DNA of 64,000 bases from Phocoena phocoena (Eukaryota > Chordata > Mammalia > Artiodactyla > Phocoenidae), in NCBI RefSeq assembly GCF_963924675.1, contig NW_027077452.1, forward strand, positions 1,488,001 through 1,552,000. The letters are read 5' to 3'. Below the pieces are notes generated by a model that was not told the origin of the DNA, ran no database searches, and saw nothing but the letters and a program-made list of their open reading frames with translations. Shown piece by piece: positions 38,434-52,408 of this stretch. A program made the position numbers and the translations under genes. Every line of letters starts with the position of its first letter. Position 1 is the stretch's first letter.

Positions 38434-40180
38434 AGTCAAGTTTACATTCCGTGTATTAGTGATATCTTATGATGTTTCTTTTTCTGTGTGACGTAGTTCA
38501 CGTAGAATCACCATACCTGCATCCACTCACTATGCCGCTACGGGCCTGATGACACAGATTTCATTGCTGAGTGATATTGCATTGTACGTACGTGCCACAA
38601 CTTCTTTATCCATTTTTTGCTTTCTGGGATATTTACCTGATACTGTAGACGAGCTTCTTGTGAACACAGCCGTTCCAAATATTGGGGTGGCTGTCTGTTT
38701 TTGATTTAAACTTCCATAAGCTATAGGACCATAAGTGGAAGTGCCATAGGCTGTGTTGCTTTATTTCTTACGTGTTTCACGAAACACCATACACTTCTCC
38801 AGGGTGGCTGCTGGCAATCTACATCCTGCCAATCAGCATAACAAGGCTCCCTGTTCTCCATATCCTGTCCTACCTTTCTGGATTTTACACTTTTTTCAGA
38901 TGGCCCTTTTGCCCGGGGGGCAGTGAGACTTCATTGTAGTGCAGATTTCCTTTACAGGCTTGCTTGGTTGGCCAAAAAGGGCGTATGCGTTTTTTCCTGA
39001 ATATATTCAGGAAAAAACGCATACGCCCTTTTTGGCCAAGTGCATCATTGTCAACGTTGTGCCTCTTTTCCTATGCTTTCAGGGCAATTCCAGTCTACCC
39101 CCTGCAATCGTTTTCCTGAAATTCTGCCCCGCTTTCAAGTCCCCTTCGCAGGCTTACTTCAATATATTTTTGGAGGATAGCTGTCATTTATAACTCTGCA
39201 GGTTTGTGAATTATATTGCCCCTGAGCTCCTTTCTTCAACTCGCTTTCTTGTGAGCTGGGCACAAAACCGCAGGATTGCTTCAGGCCCTAATCTGTTTCC
39301 GGCAGGGCACGCTGAGCCTTTGGTTAATTCCTCTTCCTGGTGGGAAATGAGCATTACATTTGCCCCTGCAGACACCTACAGCTAGTCTCTCATTGGTTCT
39401 CCCTATTCCTGTTCATCTGGCACAGAAATTGCAAGCTGTGCCAAAGAGGAGGTTAAAGGCACTGACTCTCCAAGCGGGGAGAGTGTTAGTAAAGCATCTG
39501 GAATGGTGAACTCGAGGAACAGGATACGAAAACTGAGATGCATTTTAAATCGTTTCCCAATCACACGGTGGACGATACTCTGGGTTTCCCATGCATGTTT
39601 TAGCTGGAGGAAGAATCCCTTGAACCTGGAGAGTTGGGAGCCTTGGAATAGGTACCATGCAGTATGACTTCAAAGGGTCTGCATTTGCTCACCGAAACTC
39701 ACCAATGCTATCAGCCTGAAGTGTCCATCCTTATGTCTCAACCAGCTCTGGGTGTAGATGTGTTAAATCTAGGTTGCATCACATGCCCTGAGTGAATTAT
39801 TTAAGAATTGCTCTCTATTTCACTGTCTTTGTGTTTTGTTTTTGAAATTTATTTTGATAATGGGATTTATCGGATTTTCACTGCTGCGTTTATGCCGCTG
39901 TACACACGCTTAATTCTCTTACGGAGACATATAAATCCATGGGTTTTAAGATTCTTCCTAGTCAGGTATATTCCTAGGCGTTGAATATGTGGTGTTGAGT
40001 CCATTTCGTAGAGCAAAGAGTAGGTCTAGTCTGTTACATAGTTGGCTTATGGAATGTTATCTGTGCTAATTTCAGTCTCTGGTTTTATGCAGCACCCCAA
40101 GGCACCTTTCCCCATAAGCAAGCACTAGTTGGTTTTCTAAATTTGAGACCCTGTTCTGTTTTGTAATTCAGTTCATGTGT
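38434..40180 (+). repeat. Monomer 23, class C / 3' gamma
   Basis: Marked by ccgttccaaat, tttcacgaaac, gcaatctac, gtcaacg, ttatattgcc, aactcgagg and gtccatcc. Palindrome 38968-39039 is perfect. Differs from monomer 29 at 40079 (c against t). Confidence 0.97.
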
Positions 40181-41927
40181 AGTCAAGTTTACATTCCGTG
40201 TATTAGTGATATCTTATGATGTTTCTTTTTCTGTGTGACGTAGTTCACGTAGAATCACCGTACCTGCATCCACTCACTATGCCGCTACGGGCCTGATGAC
40301 ACAGATTTCATTGCTGAGTGATATTGCATTGCACGTACGTGCCACAACTTCTTTATCCATTTTTTGCTTTCTGGGATATTTACCTGGTACTGTAGACGAG
40401 CTTCTTGGGAACACGGCCGTCCCAAACTTTGGGGTGGCTGTCTGTTTTTGATTTTAATTTCCGTAAGCTCTAGGACCATAAGTGGAAGTGCCATAGGCTG
40501 TGTTGCTTTGTTTCTTACGTGTTTCAGGAAACACCATACACTTCTCCAGGGTGGCTGCTGGCAATTTACATCCTGCCAATCAGCATAACAAGGCTCCCTG
40601 TTCTCCATATCCTGTCCTACCTTTCTGGATTTTACACTTTATTCAGATGGCCCTTTTGCCCCAGGGGCAGTGAGATTTCATTGTAGTGCAGATTTCCTTT
40701 ACAGGCTTGCTTGGTTGGCCAAAAAGGGCGTATGCGTTTTTTCCTGAATATATTCAGGAAAAAACGCATACGCCCTTTTTGGCCAAGTGCATCATTGTCG
40801 ACGTTGTGCCTCTTTTCCTATGCTTGCAGGGCAATTCCAGTCTACCCCCTGCAATCGTTTTCCTGAAATTCTGCCCCGCTTTCAAGTCCCCTTCGCAGGC
40901 TTACTTCAATATACTTTTGGAAGGTAGCTGTCATTTATAACTCTGCAGGTTTGTGAAATACAGTGCCCCTGAGCTCCTTTCTTCAACTCGCTTTCTTGTG
41001 AGCTGGGAACAAAACCGCAGGATTGCTTCAGGCACTAATCTGTTTCCAGCAGGGCACGCTGAGCCTTTGGTTAATTCCTCTTCCTGGTGGGAAATGAGCG
41101 TTACATTTGCCCGTGCAGACACCTACAGCTAGTCTCTCATTGGTTCTCCCTATTCCTGTTCATCTTGCACAGAAATTGCAAGCTGTGCCAAAGAGGAGGT
41201 TAAAGGCACTGACTCTCCAAGAGGGGAGAGTGTTAGTAAAGCATCTGGAATGGTGAACCCGAGGACCAGGGTACGAAAACTGAGATGCATTTTAAATCGT
41301 TTCCCAATCACACGGTGGACCATACTGTGGGTTTCCCATGCATGTTTTAGCTGGAGGAAGAATCCCTTGAACCTGGAGAGTTGGGAGCCATGGAATAGGT
41401 ACCATGCAGTATGACTTCAAAGGGTCTGCATTTGCTCACCGAAACTCACCAATGCTATCAGCCTGAAGTGTCCAGCCTTATGTCTCAACCAGCTCTGGGT
41501 GTAGATGTGTTAAATCCAGGTTGCATCACATGCCCTGAGTGAATTATTTAAGAATTGCTCTCTATTTCACTGTCTTTGTGTTTTGTTTTTGAAATTTATT
41601 TGGATAATGGGATTTATCGGATTTTCACTGCTGCGTTTCGGCCGCTGTACACACGCTTGATTCTCTTACGGAGACATATATATCCATGGGTTTTAAGATT
41701 CTTCCTAGTCAGGTATATTCCTAGGCGTTGAATATGTGGTGTTGGGTCCATTTCGTTGAGCAAGGAGTAGGTCTAGTCTGTTACATATTTGGCTTATGGA
41801 ATGTTATCTGTGCTAATTTCAGTCTATGGTTTTATGCAGCACCCCAAGGCACCTTTCCCCATAAGCAAGCACTAGTTGGTTTTCTAAATTTGAGACCCTG
41901 TTCTGTTTTGTAATTCAGTTCATGTGT
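40181..41927 (+). repeat. Monomer 24, class A (A2) / 3' alpha, contains the duplication junction
   Basis: Its 5' part matches monomer 30 (tgcttgcagg), and its 3' part matches monomer 18 (gctgggaac, aagagggg). The change of partner lies within 40879-40965, where all three agree. Palindrome 40715-40786 is perfect. Confidence 0.97.
40879..40965 (+). other. Junction interval of the 10,481-bp duplication
   Basis: To the left of 40879 monomer 24 differs from monomer 18 (g against t at 40878/30397). To the right of 40965 it differs from monomer 30 (c against t at 40966/51447). Inside the interval all three copies agree, so the exchange point cannot be placed more finely. It starts 93 bp after the end of that unit's 72-bp palindrome. 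Confidence 0.85.
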
Positions 41928-43673
41928 AGTCAAGTTTACATTCCGTGTATTAGTGATATCGTATGATGTTTCTTTTTCTGTGTGACGTAGTTCACGTAGA
42001 ATCACCGTACCTGCATCCACTCACTATGCCGCTACGGGCCTGATGACACAGATTTCATTGCTGAGTGATATTGCATTGTACGTACGTGCCACAACTTCTT
42101 TATCCATTTTTTGCTTTCTGGGATATTTACCTGATACTGTAGACGAGCTTCTTGTGAACACAGCCGTCCCAAATATTGGGGTGGCTGTCTGTTTTTGATT
42201 TTAATTTCCGTAAGCTCTAGGACCATAAGTGCAATTGCCATAGGCTGTGTTGCTTTGTTTCTTACGTGTTTCAGGAAACACCATACACTTCTCCAGGGTG
42301 GCTGCTGGCAATTTACATCCTGCCAATCAGCATAACAAGGCTCCCTGTTCTCCATATCCTGTCCTACCTTTCTGGATTTTACACTTTTTTCAGATGGCCC
42401 TTTTGCCCGGGGGCAGTGAGATTTCATTGTAGTGCAGATTTCCTTTACAGGCTTGCTTGGTTGGCCAAAAAGGGCGTATGCGTTTTTTCCTGAATTTATT
42501 CAGGAAAAAACGCATACGCCCTTTTTGGCCAAGTGCATCATTGTCGATGTTGTGCCTCTTTTCCTATGCTTTCAGGGCAATTCCAGTCTACACCCTGCAA
42601 TCCTTTTCCTGAAATTCTGCCCCGCTTTCAAGTCCCCTTCGCAGGCTTACTTCAATATACTTTTGGAAGGTAGCTGTCATTTATAACTCTGCAGGTTTGT
42701 GAAATACAGTGTCCCTGAGCTCCTTTCTTCAACTCGCTTTCTTGTGAGCTGGGCACAAAACTGCAGGATTGCTTCAGGCCCTAATCTGTTTCGGCAGGGC
42801 ACGCTGAGCCTTTGGTTAATTCCTCTTCCTGGTGGGCAATGAGCGTTACATTTGCCCGTGCAGACACCTATAGCTAGTCTCTCATTGGTTCTCCCTATTC
42901 CTGTTCATCTTGCACAGAAATTGTAAGCTGTGCCAAACAGGAGGTTAAAGGCACTGACTCTCCAAGCGGGGAGAGTGTTAGTAAAGCATCTGGAATGGTG
43001 AACCCGAGGACCAGGGTACGAAAACTGAGATGCATTTTAAATCGTTTCCCAATCACACGTTGGACCATACTGTGGGTTTCCCATGCATGTTTTAGCTGGA
43101 GGAAGAATCCCTTGAACCTGGAGAGTTGGGAGCCATGGAATAGGTACCATGCAGTATGACTTCAAAGGGTCTGCATTTGCTCACCGAAACTCACCAATGC
43201 TATCAGCCTGAAGTTGTCCAGCCTTATGTCTCAACCAGCTCTGGGTGTAGATGTGGTCATTCCCGGTTGCATCACATGCCCTGAGTGAATTATTTAAGAA
43301 TTGCTCTCTATTTCACTGTCTTTGTGTTTTGTTTTCTAAATTTATTTGGATAATGGGATTTATCGGATTTTCACTGATGCGTTTCGGCCGCTGTACACAC
43401 GCTTGATTCTCTTACGGAGACATATATATCCATGGGTTTTAAGATTCTTCCTAGTCAGGTATATTCCTAGGCGTTGAATATGTGGTGCTGGGTCCATTTC
43501 GTTGAGCAAGGAGTAGGTCTAGTCTGTTACATATTTGGCTTATGGAATGTTATCTGTGCTAATTTCAGTCTCTGGTTTTATGCAGCACCCCAAGGCACCT
43601 TTCCCCATAAGCAAGCACTAGTTGGTTTTCTAAATTTGAGACCCTGTTCTGTTTTGTAATTCAGTTCATGTGT
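41928..43673 (+). repeat. Monomer 25, class B / 3' alpha, copy of monomer 19
   Basis: Same G-run deletion as monomer 19, plus one base lost in tttcggcag (near 42792) and one gained in aagttgtcc (near 43215). Net length is 1,746 bp. Palindrome 42461-42532 has the T apex. Confidence 0.97.
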
Positions 43674-45420
43674 AGTCAAGTTTACATTCCGTGTATTAGT
43701 GATATCTTATGATGTTTCTTTTTCTGTGTGACGTAGTTCACGTAGAATCACCGTACCTGCATCCACTCACTATGCCGCTAGGGGCCTGATGACACAGATT
43801 TCATTGCTGAGTGATATTGCATTGTACGTACGTGCCACAACTTCTTTATCCATTTTTTGCTTTCTGGGATATTTACCTGATACTGTAGACGAGCTTCTTG
43901 TGAACACAGCCGTCCCAAATATTGGGGTGGCTGTCTGTTTTTGATTTTAATTTCCGTAAGCTCTAGGACCATAAGTGCAATTGCCATAGGCTGTGTTGCT
44001 TTGTTTCTTACGTGTTTCAGGAAACACCATACACTTCTCCAGGGTGGCTGCTGGCAATTTACATCCTGCCAATCAGCATAACAAGGCTCCCTGTTCTCCA
44101 TATCCTGTCCTACCTTTCTGGATTTTACACTTTTTTCAGATGGCCCTTTTGCCCCGGGGGCAGTGAGATTTCATTGTAGTGCAGATTTCCTTTACAGGCT
44201 TGCTTGGTTGGCCAAAAAGGGCGTATGCGTTTTTTCCTGAATTTATTCAGGAAAAAACGCATACGCCCTTTTTGGCCAAGTGCATCATTGTCGACGTTCT
44301 GCCTCTTTTCCTATGCTTTCAGGGCAATTCCAGTCTACACCCTGCAATCGTTTTCCTGAAATTCTGCCCCGCTTTCAAGTCCCCTTCGCAGGCTTACTTC
44401 AATATACTTTTGGAAGGTAGCTGTCATTTATAACTCTGCAGGTTTGTGAAATACAGTGCCCCTGAGCTCCTTTCTTCAACTCGCTTTCTTGTGAGCTGGG
44501 CTCAAAACCGCAGGATTGCTTCAGGCACTAATCTGTTTCCAGCAGGGCACGCTGAGCCTTTGGTTAATTCCTCTTCCTGGTGGGAAATGAGCGTTACATT
44601 TGCCCGTGCAGACACCTACAGCTAGTCTTTCATTGGTTCTCCCTATTTCTGTTCATCTTGCACAGAAATTGCAAGCTGTGCCAAAGAGGCGGTTAAAGGC
44701 ACTGACTCTCCAAGCGGGGAGAGTGTTAGTAAAGCATCTGGAATGGTGAACCCGAGGACCAGGATACGAAAACTGAGATGCATTTTAAATCGTTTCCCAA
44801 TCACACGGTGGACGATACTCTGGGTTTCCCATGCATGTTTTAGCTGGAGGAAGAATCCCTTGAACCTGGAGAGTTGGGACCCATGGAATGGGTACCATGC
44901 AGTATGACTTCAAAGGGTCTGCATTTGCTCACCGAAACTCACCAATGCTATCAGCCTGAAGTGTCCAGCCTTATGTCTCAACCAGCTCTGGGTGTAGATG
45001 TGGTCAATCACGGTTGCATCACATGCCCTGAGTGAATTATTTAAGAATTGCTCCCTATTTCACTGTCTTTGTGTTATGGTTTCGAAATTTATTTGGATAA
45101 TGGGATTTATCGGATTTTCACTGCTGCGTTTATGCCGCTGTACACACGCTTAATTCTCTTACGGAGACATATAAATCCATGGGTTTTAAGATTCTTCCTA
45201 GTCAGGTATATTCCTAGGCGTTGAATATGTGGTGTTGAGTCCATTTCGTTGAGCAAGGAGTAGGTCTTGTCTATTACATATTTGGCTTATGGAAAGTTAT
45301 CTGTGCTAATTTCAGTCTCTGGTTTTATGCAGCACCCCAACGCACCTTTCCACATAAGCAAGCACTAGTTGGTTTTCTAAATTTGAGACCCTGTTCTGTT
45401 TTGTAATTCAGTTCATGTGT
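43674..45420 (+). repeat. Monomer 26, class B / 3' beta, copy of monomer 20
   Basis: No difference from monomer 20 found by eye, including gctaggggcc, tgttatgg and ttccacataag. Palindrome 44208-44279. Confidence 0.96.
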
Positions 45421-47167
45421 AGTCAAGTTTACATTCCGTGTATTAGTGATATCTTATGATGTTTCTTTTTCTGTGTGACGTAGTTCACGTAGAATCACCG
45501 TACCTGCATCCACTCACTATGCCGCTACGGGCCTGATGACACAGATTTCATTGCTGAGTGATATTGCATTGCACGTACGTGCCACAACTTCTTTATCCAT
45601 TTTTTGCTTTCTGGGATATTTACCTGGTACTGTAGACGAGTTTCTTGGGAACACGGCCGTCCCAAACTTTGGGGTGGCTGTCTGTTTTTGATTTTAATTT
45701 CCGTAAGCTCTAGGACCATAAGTGGAAGTGCCATAGGCTATGTTGCTTTGTTTCTTACGTGTTTCAGGAAACACCATACACTTCTCCAGGGTGGCTGCTG
45801 GCAATTTACATCCTGCCAATCAGCATAACAAGGCTCCCTGTTCTCCATATCCTGTCCTACCTTTCTGGATTTTACACTTTATTCAGATGGCCCTTTTGCC
45901 CCAGGGGCAGTGAGATTTCATTGTAGTGCAGATTTCCTTTACAGGCTTGCTTGGTTGGCCAAAAAGGGCGTATGCGTTTTTTCCTGAATATATTCAGGAA
46001 AAAACGCATACGCCCTTTTTGGCCAAGTGCATCATTGTCGACGTTGTGCCTCTTTTCCTATGCTTTCAGGGCAATTCCAGTCTACCCCCTGCAATCGTTT
46101 TCCTGAAATTCTGCCCCGCTTTCAAGTCCCCTTCGCAGGCTTACTTCAATATACTTTTGGAAGGTAGCTGTCATTTATAACTCTGCAGGTTTGTGAAATA
46201 CAGTGCCCCTGAGCTCCTTTCTTCAACTCGCTTTCTTGTGAGCTGGGCACAAAACTGCAGGATTGCTTCAGGCCCTAATCTGTTTCCGGCAGGGCACGCT
46301 GAGCCTTTGGTTAATTCCTCTTCCTGGTGGGAAATGAGCGTTACATTTGCCCGTGCAGACACCTACAGCTAGTCTCTCATTGGTTCACCCTATTCCTGTT
46401 TCTCTTGCACAGAAATTGCAAGCTGTGCCAAAGAGGAGGTTAAAGGCACTGACTCTACAAGCGGGGAGAGTGTTAGTAAAGCATCTGGAATGGTGAACCC
46501 GAGGACCAGGATACGAAAACTGAGATGCATTTTAAATCGTTTCCCAATCACACGGTGGACGATACTCTGGGTTTCCCATGCATGTTTTAGCTGGAGGAAG
46601 AATCCCTTGAACCTGGAGAATTGGGACCCATGGAATGGGTACCATGCAGTATGACTTCAAAGGGTCTGCATTTGCTCACCGAAACTCACCAATGCTATCA
46701 GCCTGAAGTGTCCAGCCTTATGTCTCAACCAGCTCTGGGTGTAGATGTGGTCAATCACGGTTGCATCACATGCCCTGAGTGAATTATTTAAGAATTGCTC
46801 TCTATTTCACTGTCTTTGTGTTTTGTTTTCGAAATTTATTTGGATAATGGGATTTATCGGATTTTCACTGCTGCGTTTCGGCCGCTGTACACACGCTTGA
46901 TTCTCTTACGGAGACATATATATCCATGGGTTTTAAGATTCTTCCTAGTCAGGTATATTCCTAGGCGTTGAATATGTGGTGTTGGGTCCATTTCGTTGAG
47001 CAAGGAGTAGGTCTAGTCTGTTACATATTTGGCTTATGGAATGTTATCTGTGCTAATTTCAGTCTCTGGTTTTATGCAGCACCCCAAGGCACCTTTCCCC
47101 ATAAGCAAGCACTAGTTGGTTTTCTAAATTTGAGACCCTGTTCTGTTTTGTAATTCAGTTCATGTGT
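45421..47167 (+). repeat. Monomer 27, class A (A2), copy of monomer 21
   Basis: Carries all the private marks of monomer 21 (gagtttcttggg, aggctatg, gactctacaag, gagaattggg). Palindrome 45955-46026. Confidence 0.96.
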
Positions 47168-48914
47168 AGTCAAGTTTACATTCCGTGTATTAGTGATATC
47201 TTATGATGTTTCTTTTTCTATGTGACGTAGTTCACGTAGAATCACGGTACCTGCATCCACTCACTATGCCGCTACGGGCCTGATGACACAGATTTCATTG
47301 CTGAGTGATATTGCATTGTACGTACGTGCCACAACTTCTTTATCCATTTTTTGCTTTCTGGGATATTTACCTGATACTGTAGACGAGCTTCTTGTGAACA
47401 CAGCCGTCCCAAATATTGGGGTGGCTGTCTGTTTTTGATTTTAATTTCCGTAAGCTCTAGGACCATAAGTGCAATTGCCATAGGCTGTGTTGCTTTGTTT
47501 CTTACGTGTTTCAGGAAACACCATACACTTCTCCAGGGTGGCTGCTGGCAATTTACATCCTGCCAATCAGCATAACAAGGCTCCCAGTTCTCCATATCCT
47601 TTCCTACCTTTCTAGATTTTACACTTTTTTCAGATGGCCCTTTTGCCCGGGGGGCAGTGAGATTTCATTGTAGTGCAGATTTCCTTTACAGGCTTGCTTG
47701 GTTGGCCAAAAAGGGCGTATGCGTTTTTTCCTGAATTTATTCAGGAAAAAACGCATACGCCCTTTTTGGCCAAGTGCATCATTGTCGATGTTGTGCCTCT
47801 TTTCCTATGCTTTCAGGGCAATTCCAGTCTACACCCTGCAATCGTTTTCCTGAAATTCTGCGCCGCTTTCAAGTCCCCTTCGCAGGCTTACTTCAATATA
47901 CTTTTGGAAGGTAGCTGTCATTTATAACTCTGCAGGTTTGTGAAATACAGTGCCCCTGAGCTCCTTTCTTCAACTCGCTTTCTTGTGAGCTGGGCTCAAA
48001 ACCGCAGGATTGCTTCAGGCACTAATCTGTTTCCAGCAGGGCACGCTGAGCCTTTGGTTAATTCCTCTTCCTGGTGGGAAATGAGCGTTACATTTGCCCG
48101 TGCAGACACCTACAGCTAGTCTCTCATTGGTTCTCCCTATTTCTGTTCATCTTGCACAGAAATTGCAAGCTGTGCCAAAGAGGCGGTTAAAGGCACTGAC
48201 TCTCCAAGCGGGGAGAGTGTTAGTAAAGCATCTTGAATGGTGAACCCGAGAACCAGGATACGAAAACTGAGATGCATTTTAAATCGTTTCCCAATCACAC
48301 GGTGGACGATACTCTGGGTTTCCCATGCATGTTTTAGCTGGAGGAAGAATCCCTTGAACCTGGAGAGTTGGGACCCATGGAATGGGTACCATGCAGTATG
48401 ACTTCAAAGGGTCTGCATTTGCTCACCGAAACTCACCAATGCTATCAGCCTGAAGTGTCCAGCCTTATGTCTCAACCAGCTCTGGGTGTAGATGTGGTCA
48501 ATCACGGTTGCATCACATGCCCTGAGTGAATTATTTAAGAATTGCTCCCTATTTCACTGTCTTTGTGTTTTGGTTTCGAAATTTATTTGGATAATGGGAT
48601 TTATCGGATTTTCACTGCTGCGTTTATGCCGCTGTACACACGCTTAATTCTCTTAAGGAGACATATAAATCCATGGGTTTTAAGATTCTTCCTAGTCAGG
48701 TATATTCCTAGGCGTTGAATATGTGGTGTTGAGTCCATTTCGTTGAGCAAGGAGTAGGTCTTGTCTATTACATATTTGGCTTATGGAAAGTTATCTGTGC
48801 TAATTTCAGTCTCTGGTTTTATGCAGCACCCCAACGCACCTTTCCCCATAAGCAAGCACTAGTTGGTTTTCTAAATTTGAGACCCTGTTCTGTTTTGTAA
48901 TTCAGTTCATGTGT
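47168..48914 (+). repeat. Monomer 28, class B / 3' beta, copy of monomer 22
   Basis: Carries all the private marks of monomer 22 (tctatgtgacg, atcacggtacc, ctcccagttc, tctagatttt). Palindrome 47702-47773 has the T apex. Confidence 0.96.
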
Positions 48915-50661
48915 AGTCAAGTTTACATTCCGTGTATTAGTGATATCTTATGATGTTTCTTTTTCTGTGTGACGTAGTTCACGTAGAATCACCATACCTG
49001 CATCCACTCACTATGCCGCTACGGGCCTGATGACACAGATTTCATTGCTGAGTGATATTGCATTGTACGTACGTGCCACAACTTCTTTATCCATTTTTTG
49101 CTTTCTGGGATATTTACCTGATACTGTAGACGAGCTTCTTGTGAACACAGCCGTTCCAAATATTGGGGTGGCTGTCTGTTTTTGATTTAAACTTCCATAA
49201 GCTATAGGACCATAAGTGGAAGTGCCATAGGCTGTGTTGCTTTATTTCTTACGTGTTTCACGAAACACCATACACTTCTCCAGGGTGGCTGCTGGCAATC
49301 TACATCCTGCCAATCAGCATAACAAGGCTCCCTGTTCTCCATATCCTGTCCTACCTTTCTGGATTTTACACTTTTTTCAGATGGCCCTTTTGCCCGGGGG
49401 GCAGTGAGACTTCATTGTAGTGCAGATTTCCTTTACAGGCTTGCTTGGTTGGCCAAAAAGGGCGTATGCGTTTTTTCCTGAATATATTCAGGAAAAAACG
49501 CATACGCCCTTTTTGGCCAAGTGCATCATTGTCAACGTTGTGCCTCTTTTCCTATGCTTTCAGGGCAATTCCAGTCTACCCCCTGCAATCGTTTTCCTGA
49601 AATTCTGCCCCGCTTTCAAGTCCCCTTCGCAGGCTTACTTCAATATATTTTTGGAGGATAGCTGTCATTTATAACTCTGCAGGTTTGTGAATTATATTGC
49701 CCCTGAGCTCCTTTCTTCAACTCGCTTTCTTGTGAGCTGGGCACAAAACCGCAGGATTGCTTCAGGCCCTAATCTGTTTCCGGCAGGGCACGCTGAGCCT
49801 TTGGTTAATTCCTCTTCCTGGTGGGAAATGAGCATTACATTTGCCCCTGCAGACACCTACAGCTAGTCTCTCATTGGTTCTCCCTATTCCTGTTCATCTG
49901 GCACAGAAATTGCAAGCTGTGCCAAAGAGGAGGTTAAAGGCACTGACTCTCCAAGCGGGGAGAGTGTTAGTAAAGCATCTGGAATGGTGAACTCGAGGAA
50001 CAGGATACGAAAACTGAGATGCATTTTAAATCGTTTCCCAATCACACGGTGGACGATACTCTGGGTTTCCCATGCATGTTTTAGCTGGAGGAAGAATCCC
50101 TTGAACCTGGAGAGTTGGGAGCCTTGGAATAGGTACCATGCAGTATGACTTCAAAGGGTCTGCATTTGCTCACCGAAACTCACCAATGCTATCAGCCTGA
50201 AGTGTCCATCCTTATGTCTCAACCAGCTCTGGGTGTAGATGTGTTAAATCTAGGTTGCATCACATGCCCTGAGTGAATTATTTAAGAATTGCTCTCTATT
50301 TCACTGTCTTTGTGTTTTGTTTTTGAAATTTATTTTGATAATGGGATTTATCGGATTTTCACTGCTGCGTTTATGCCGCTGTACACACGCTTAATTCTCT
50401 TACGGAGACATATAAATCCATGGGTTTTAAGATTCTTCCTAGTCAGGTATATTCCTAGGCGTTGAATATGTGGTGTTGAGTCCATTTCGTAGAGCAAAGA
50501 GTAGGTCTAGTCTGTTACATAGTTGGCTTATGGAATGTTATCTGTGCTAATTTCAGTCTTTGGTTTTATGCAGCACCCCAAGGCACCTTTCCCCATAAGC
50601 AAGCACTAGTTGGTTTTCTAAATTTGAGACCCTGTTCTGTTTTGTAATTCAGTTCATGTGT
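48915..50661 (+). repeat. Monomer 29, class C / 3' gamma, copy of monomer 23
   Basis: Carries the private marks of monomer 23. The one difference seen is t at 50560 (agtctttgg), as in monomers 3 and 10. Palindrome 49449-49520. Confidence 0.96.
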
Positions 50662-52408
50662 AGTCAAGTTTACATTCCGTGTATTAGTGATATCTTATGA
50701 TGTTTCTTTTTCTGTGTGACGTAGTTCACGTAGAATCACCGTACCTGCATCCACTCACTATGCCGCTACGGGCCTGATGACACAGATTTCATTGCTGAGT
50801 GATATTGCATTGCACGTACGTGCCACAACTTCTTTATCCATTTTTTGCTTTCTGGGATATTTACCTGGTACTGTAGACGAGCTTCTTGGGAACACGGCCG
50901 TCCCAAACTTTGGGGTGGCTGTCTGTTTTTGATTTTAATTTCCGTAAGCTCTAGGACCATAAGTGGAAGTGCCATAGGCTGTGTTGCTTTGTTTCTTACG
51001 TGTTTCAGGAAACACCATACACTTCTCCAGGGTGGCTGCTGGCAATTTACATCCTGCCAATCAGCATAACAAGGCTCCCTGTTCTCCATATCCTGTCCTA
51101 CCTTTCTGGATTTTACACTTTATTCAGATGGCCCTTTTGCCCCAGGGGCAGTGAGATTTCATTGTAGTGCAGATTTCCTTTACAGGCTTGCTTGGTTGGC
51201 CAAAAAGGGCGTATGCGTTTTTTCCTGAATATATTCAGGAAAAAACGCATACGCCCTTTTTGGCCAAGTGCATCATTGTCGACGTTGTGCCTCTTTTCCT
51301 ATGCTTGCAGGGCAATTCCAGTCTACCCCCTGCAATCGTTTTCCTGAAATTCTGCCCCGCTTTCAAGTCCCCTTCGCAGGCTTACTTCAATATACTTTTG
51401 GAAGGTAGCTGTCATTTATAACTCTGCAGGTTTGTGAAATACAGTGTCCCTGAGCTCCTTTCTTCAACTCGCTTTCTTGTGAGCTGGGCACAAAATTGCA
51501 GGATTGCTTCAGGCCCTAATCTGTTTCCGGCAGGGCACGCTGAGCCTTTGGTTAATTCCTCTTCCTGGTGGGCAATGAGCGTTACATTTGCCCGTGCAGA
51601 CACCTATAGCTAGTCTCTCATTGGTTCTCCCTATTCCTGTTCATCTTGCACAGAAATTGTAAGCTGTGCCAAACAGGAGGTTAAAGGCACTGACTCTCCA
51701 AGCGGGGAGAGTGTTAGTAAAGCATCTGGAATGGTGAACCCGAGGACCAGGGTACGAAAACTGAGATGCATTTTAAATCGTTTCCCAATCACACGTTGGA
51801 CCATACTGTGGGTTTCCCATGCATGTTTTAGCTGGAGGAAGAATCCCTTGAACCTGGAGAGTTGGGAGCCATGGAATAGGTACCATGCAGTATGACTTCA
51901 AAGGGTCTGCATTTGCTCACCGAAACTCACCAATGCTATCAGCCTGAAGTGTCCAGCCTTATGTCTCAACCAGCTCTGTGTGTAGATGTGTTAAATCCAG
52001 GTTGCATCACATGCCCTGAGTGAATTATTTAAGAATTGCTCTCTATTTCACTGTCTTTGTGTTTTGTTTTTGAAATTTATTTTGATAATGGGATTTATCG
52101 GATTTTCACTGCTGCGTTTATGCCGCTGTACACACACTTAATTCTCTTACGGAGACATATAAATCCATGGGTTTTAAGATTCTTCCTAGTCAGGTATATT
52201 CCTAGGCGTTGAATATGTGGTGTTGAGTCCATTTCGTTGAGCAAGGAGTAGGTCTAGTCTGTTACATATTTGGCTTATGGAATGTTTTCTGTGCTAATTT
52301 CAGTCTCTGGTTTTATGCAGCACCCCAAGGCACCTTTCCCCATAAGCAAGCACTAGTTGGTTTTCTAAATTTGAGACCCTGTTCTGTTTTGTAATTCAGT
52401 TCATGTGT
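50662..52408 (+). repeat. Monomer 30, class A (A2), copy of monomer 24 to 51446
   Basis: Follows monomer 24 until 51446, then switches to the monomer 6/7 type (cagtgtccc, gtgggcaatg, attgtaagc, cacgttggacc) and a tail like monomer 7. Private changes: aaaattgcagg, ctctgtgtgtag and acacactt. Palindrome 51196-51267. Confidence 0.96.

Larger units (their letters stand above)
30398..51446 (+). repeat. Recent tandem duplication of a six-monomer block, period 10,481 bp
   Basis: 30398-40965 and 40879-51446 are the same sequence apart from three differences seen by eye: 40079/50560, a base lost near 42792 and a base gained near 43215. The period is six units minus one base, because the 1,746-bp monomer is inside it. 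Private marks of monomers 19-23 all reappear in 25-29. This fits an unequal exchange between arrays misaligned by six units. Confidence 0.93.
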
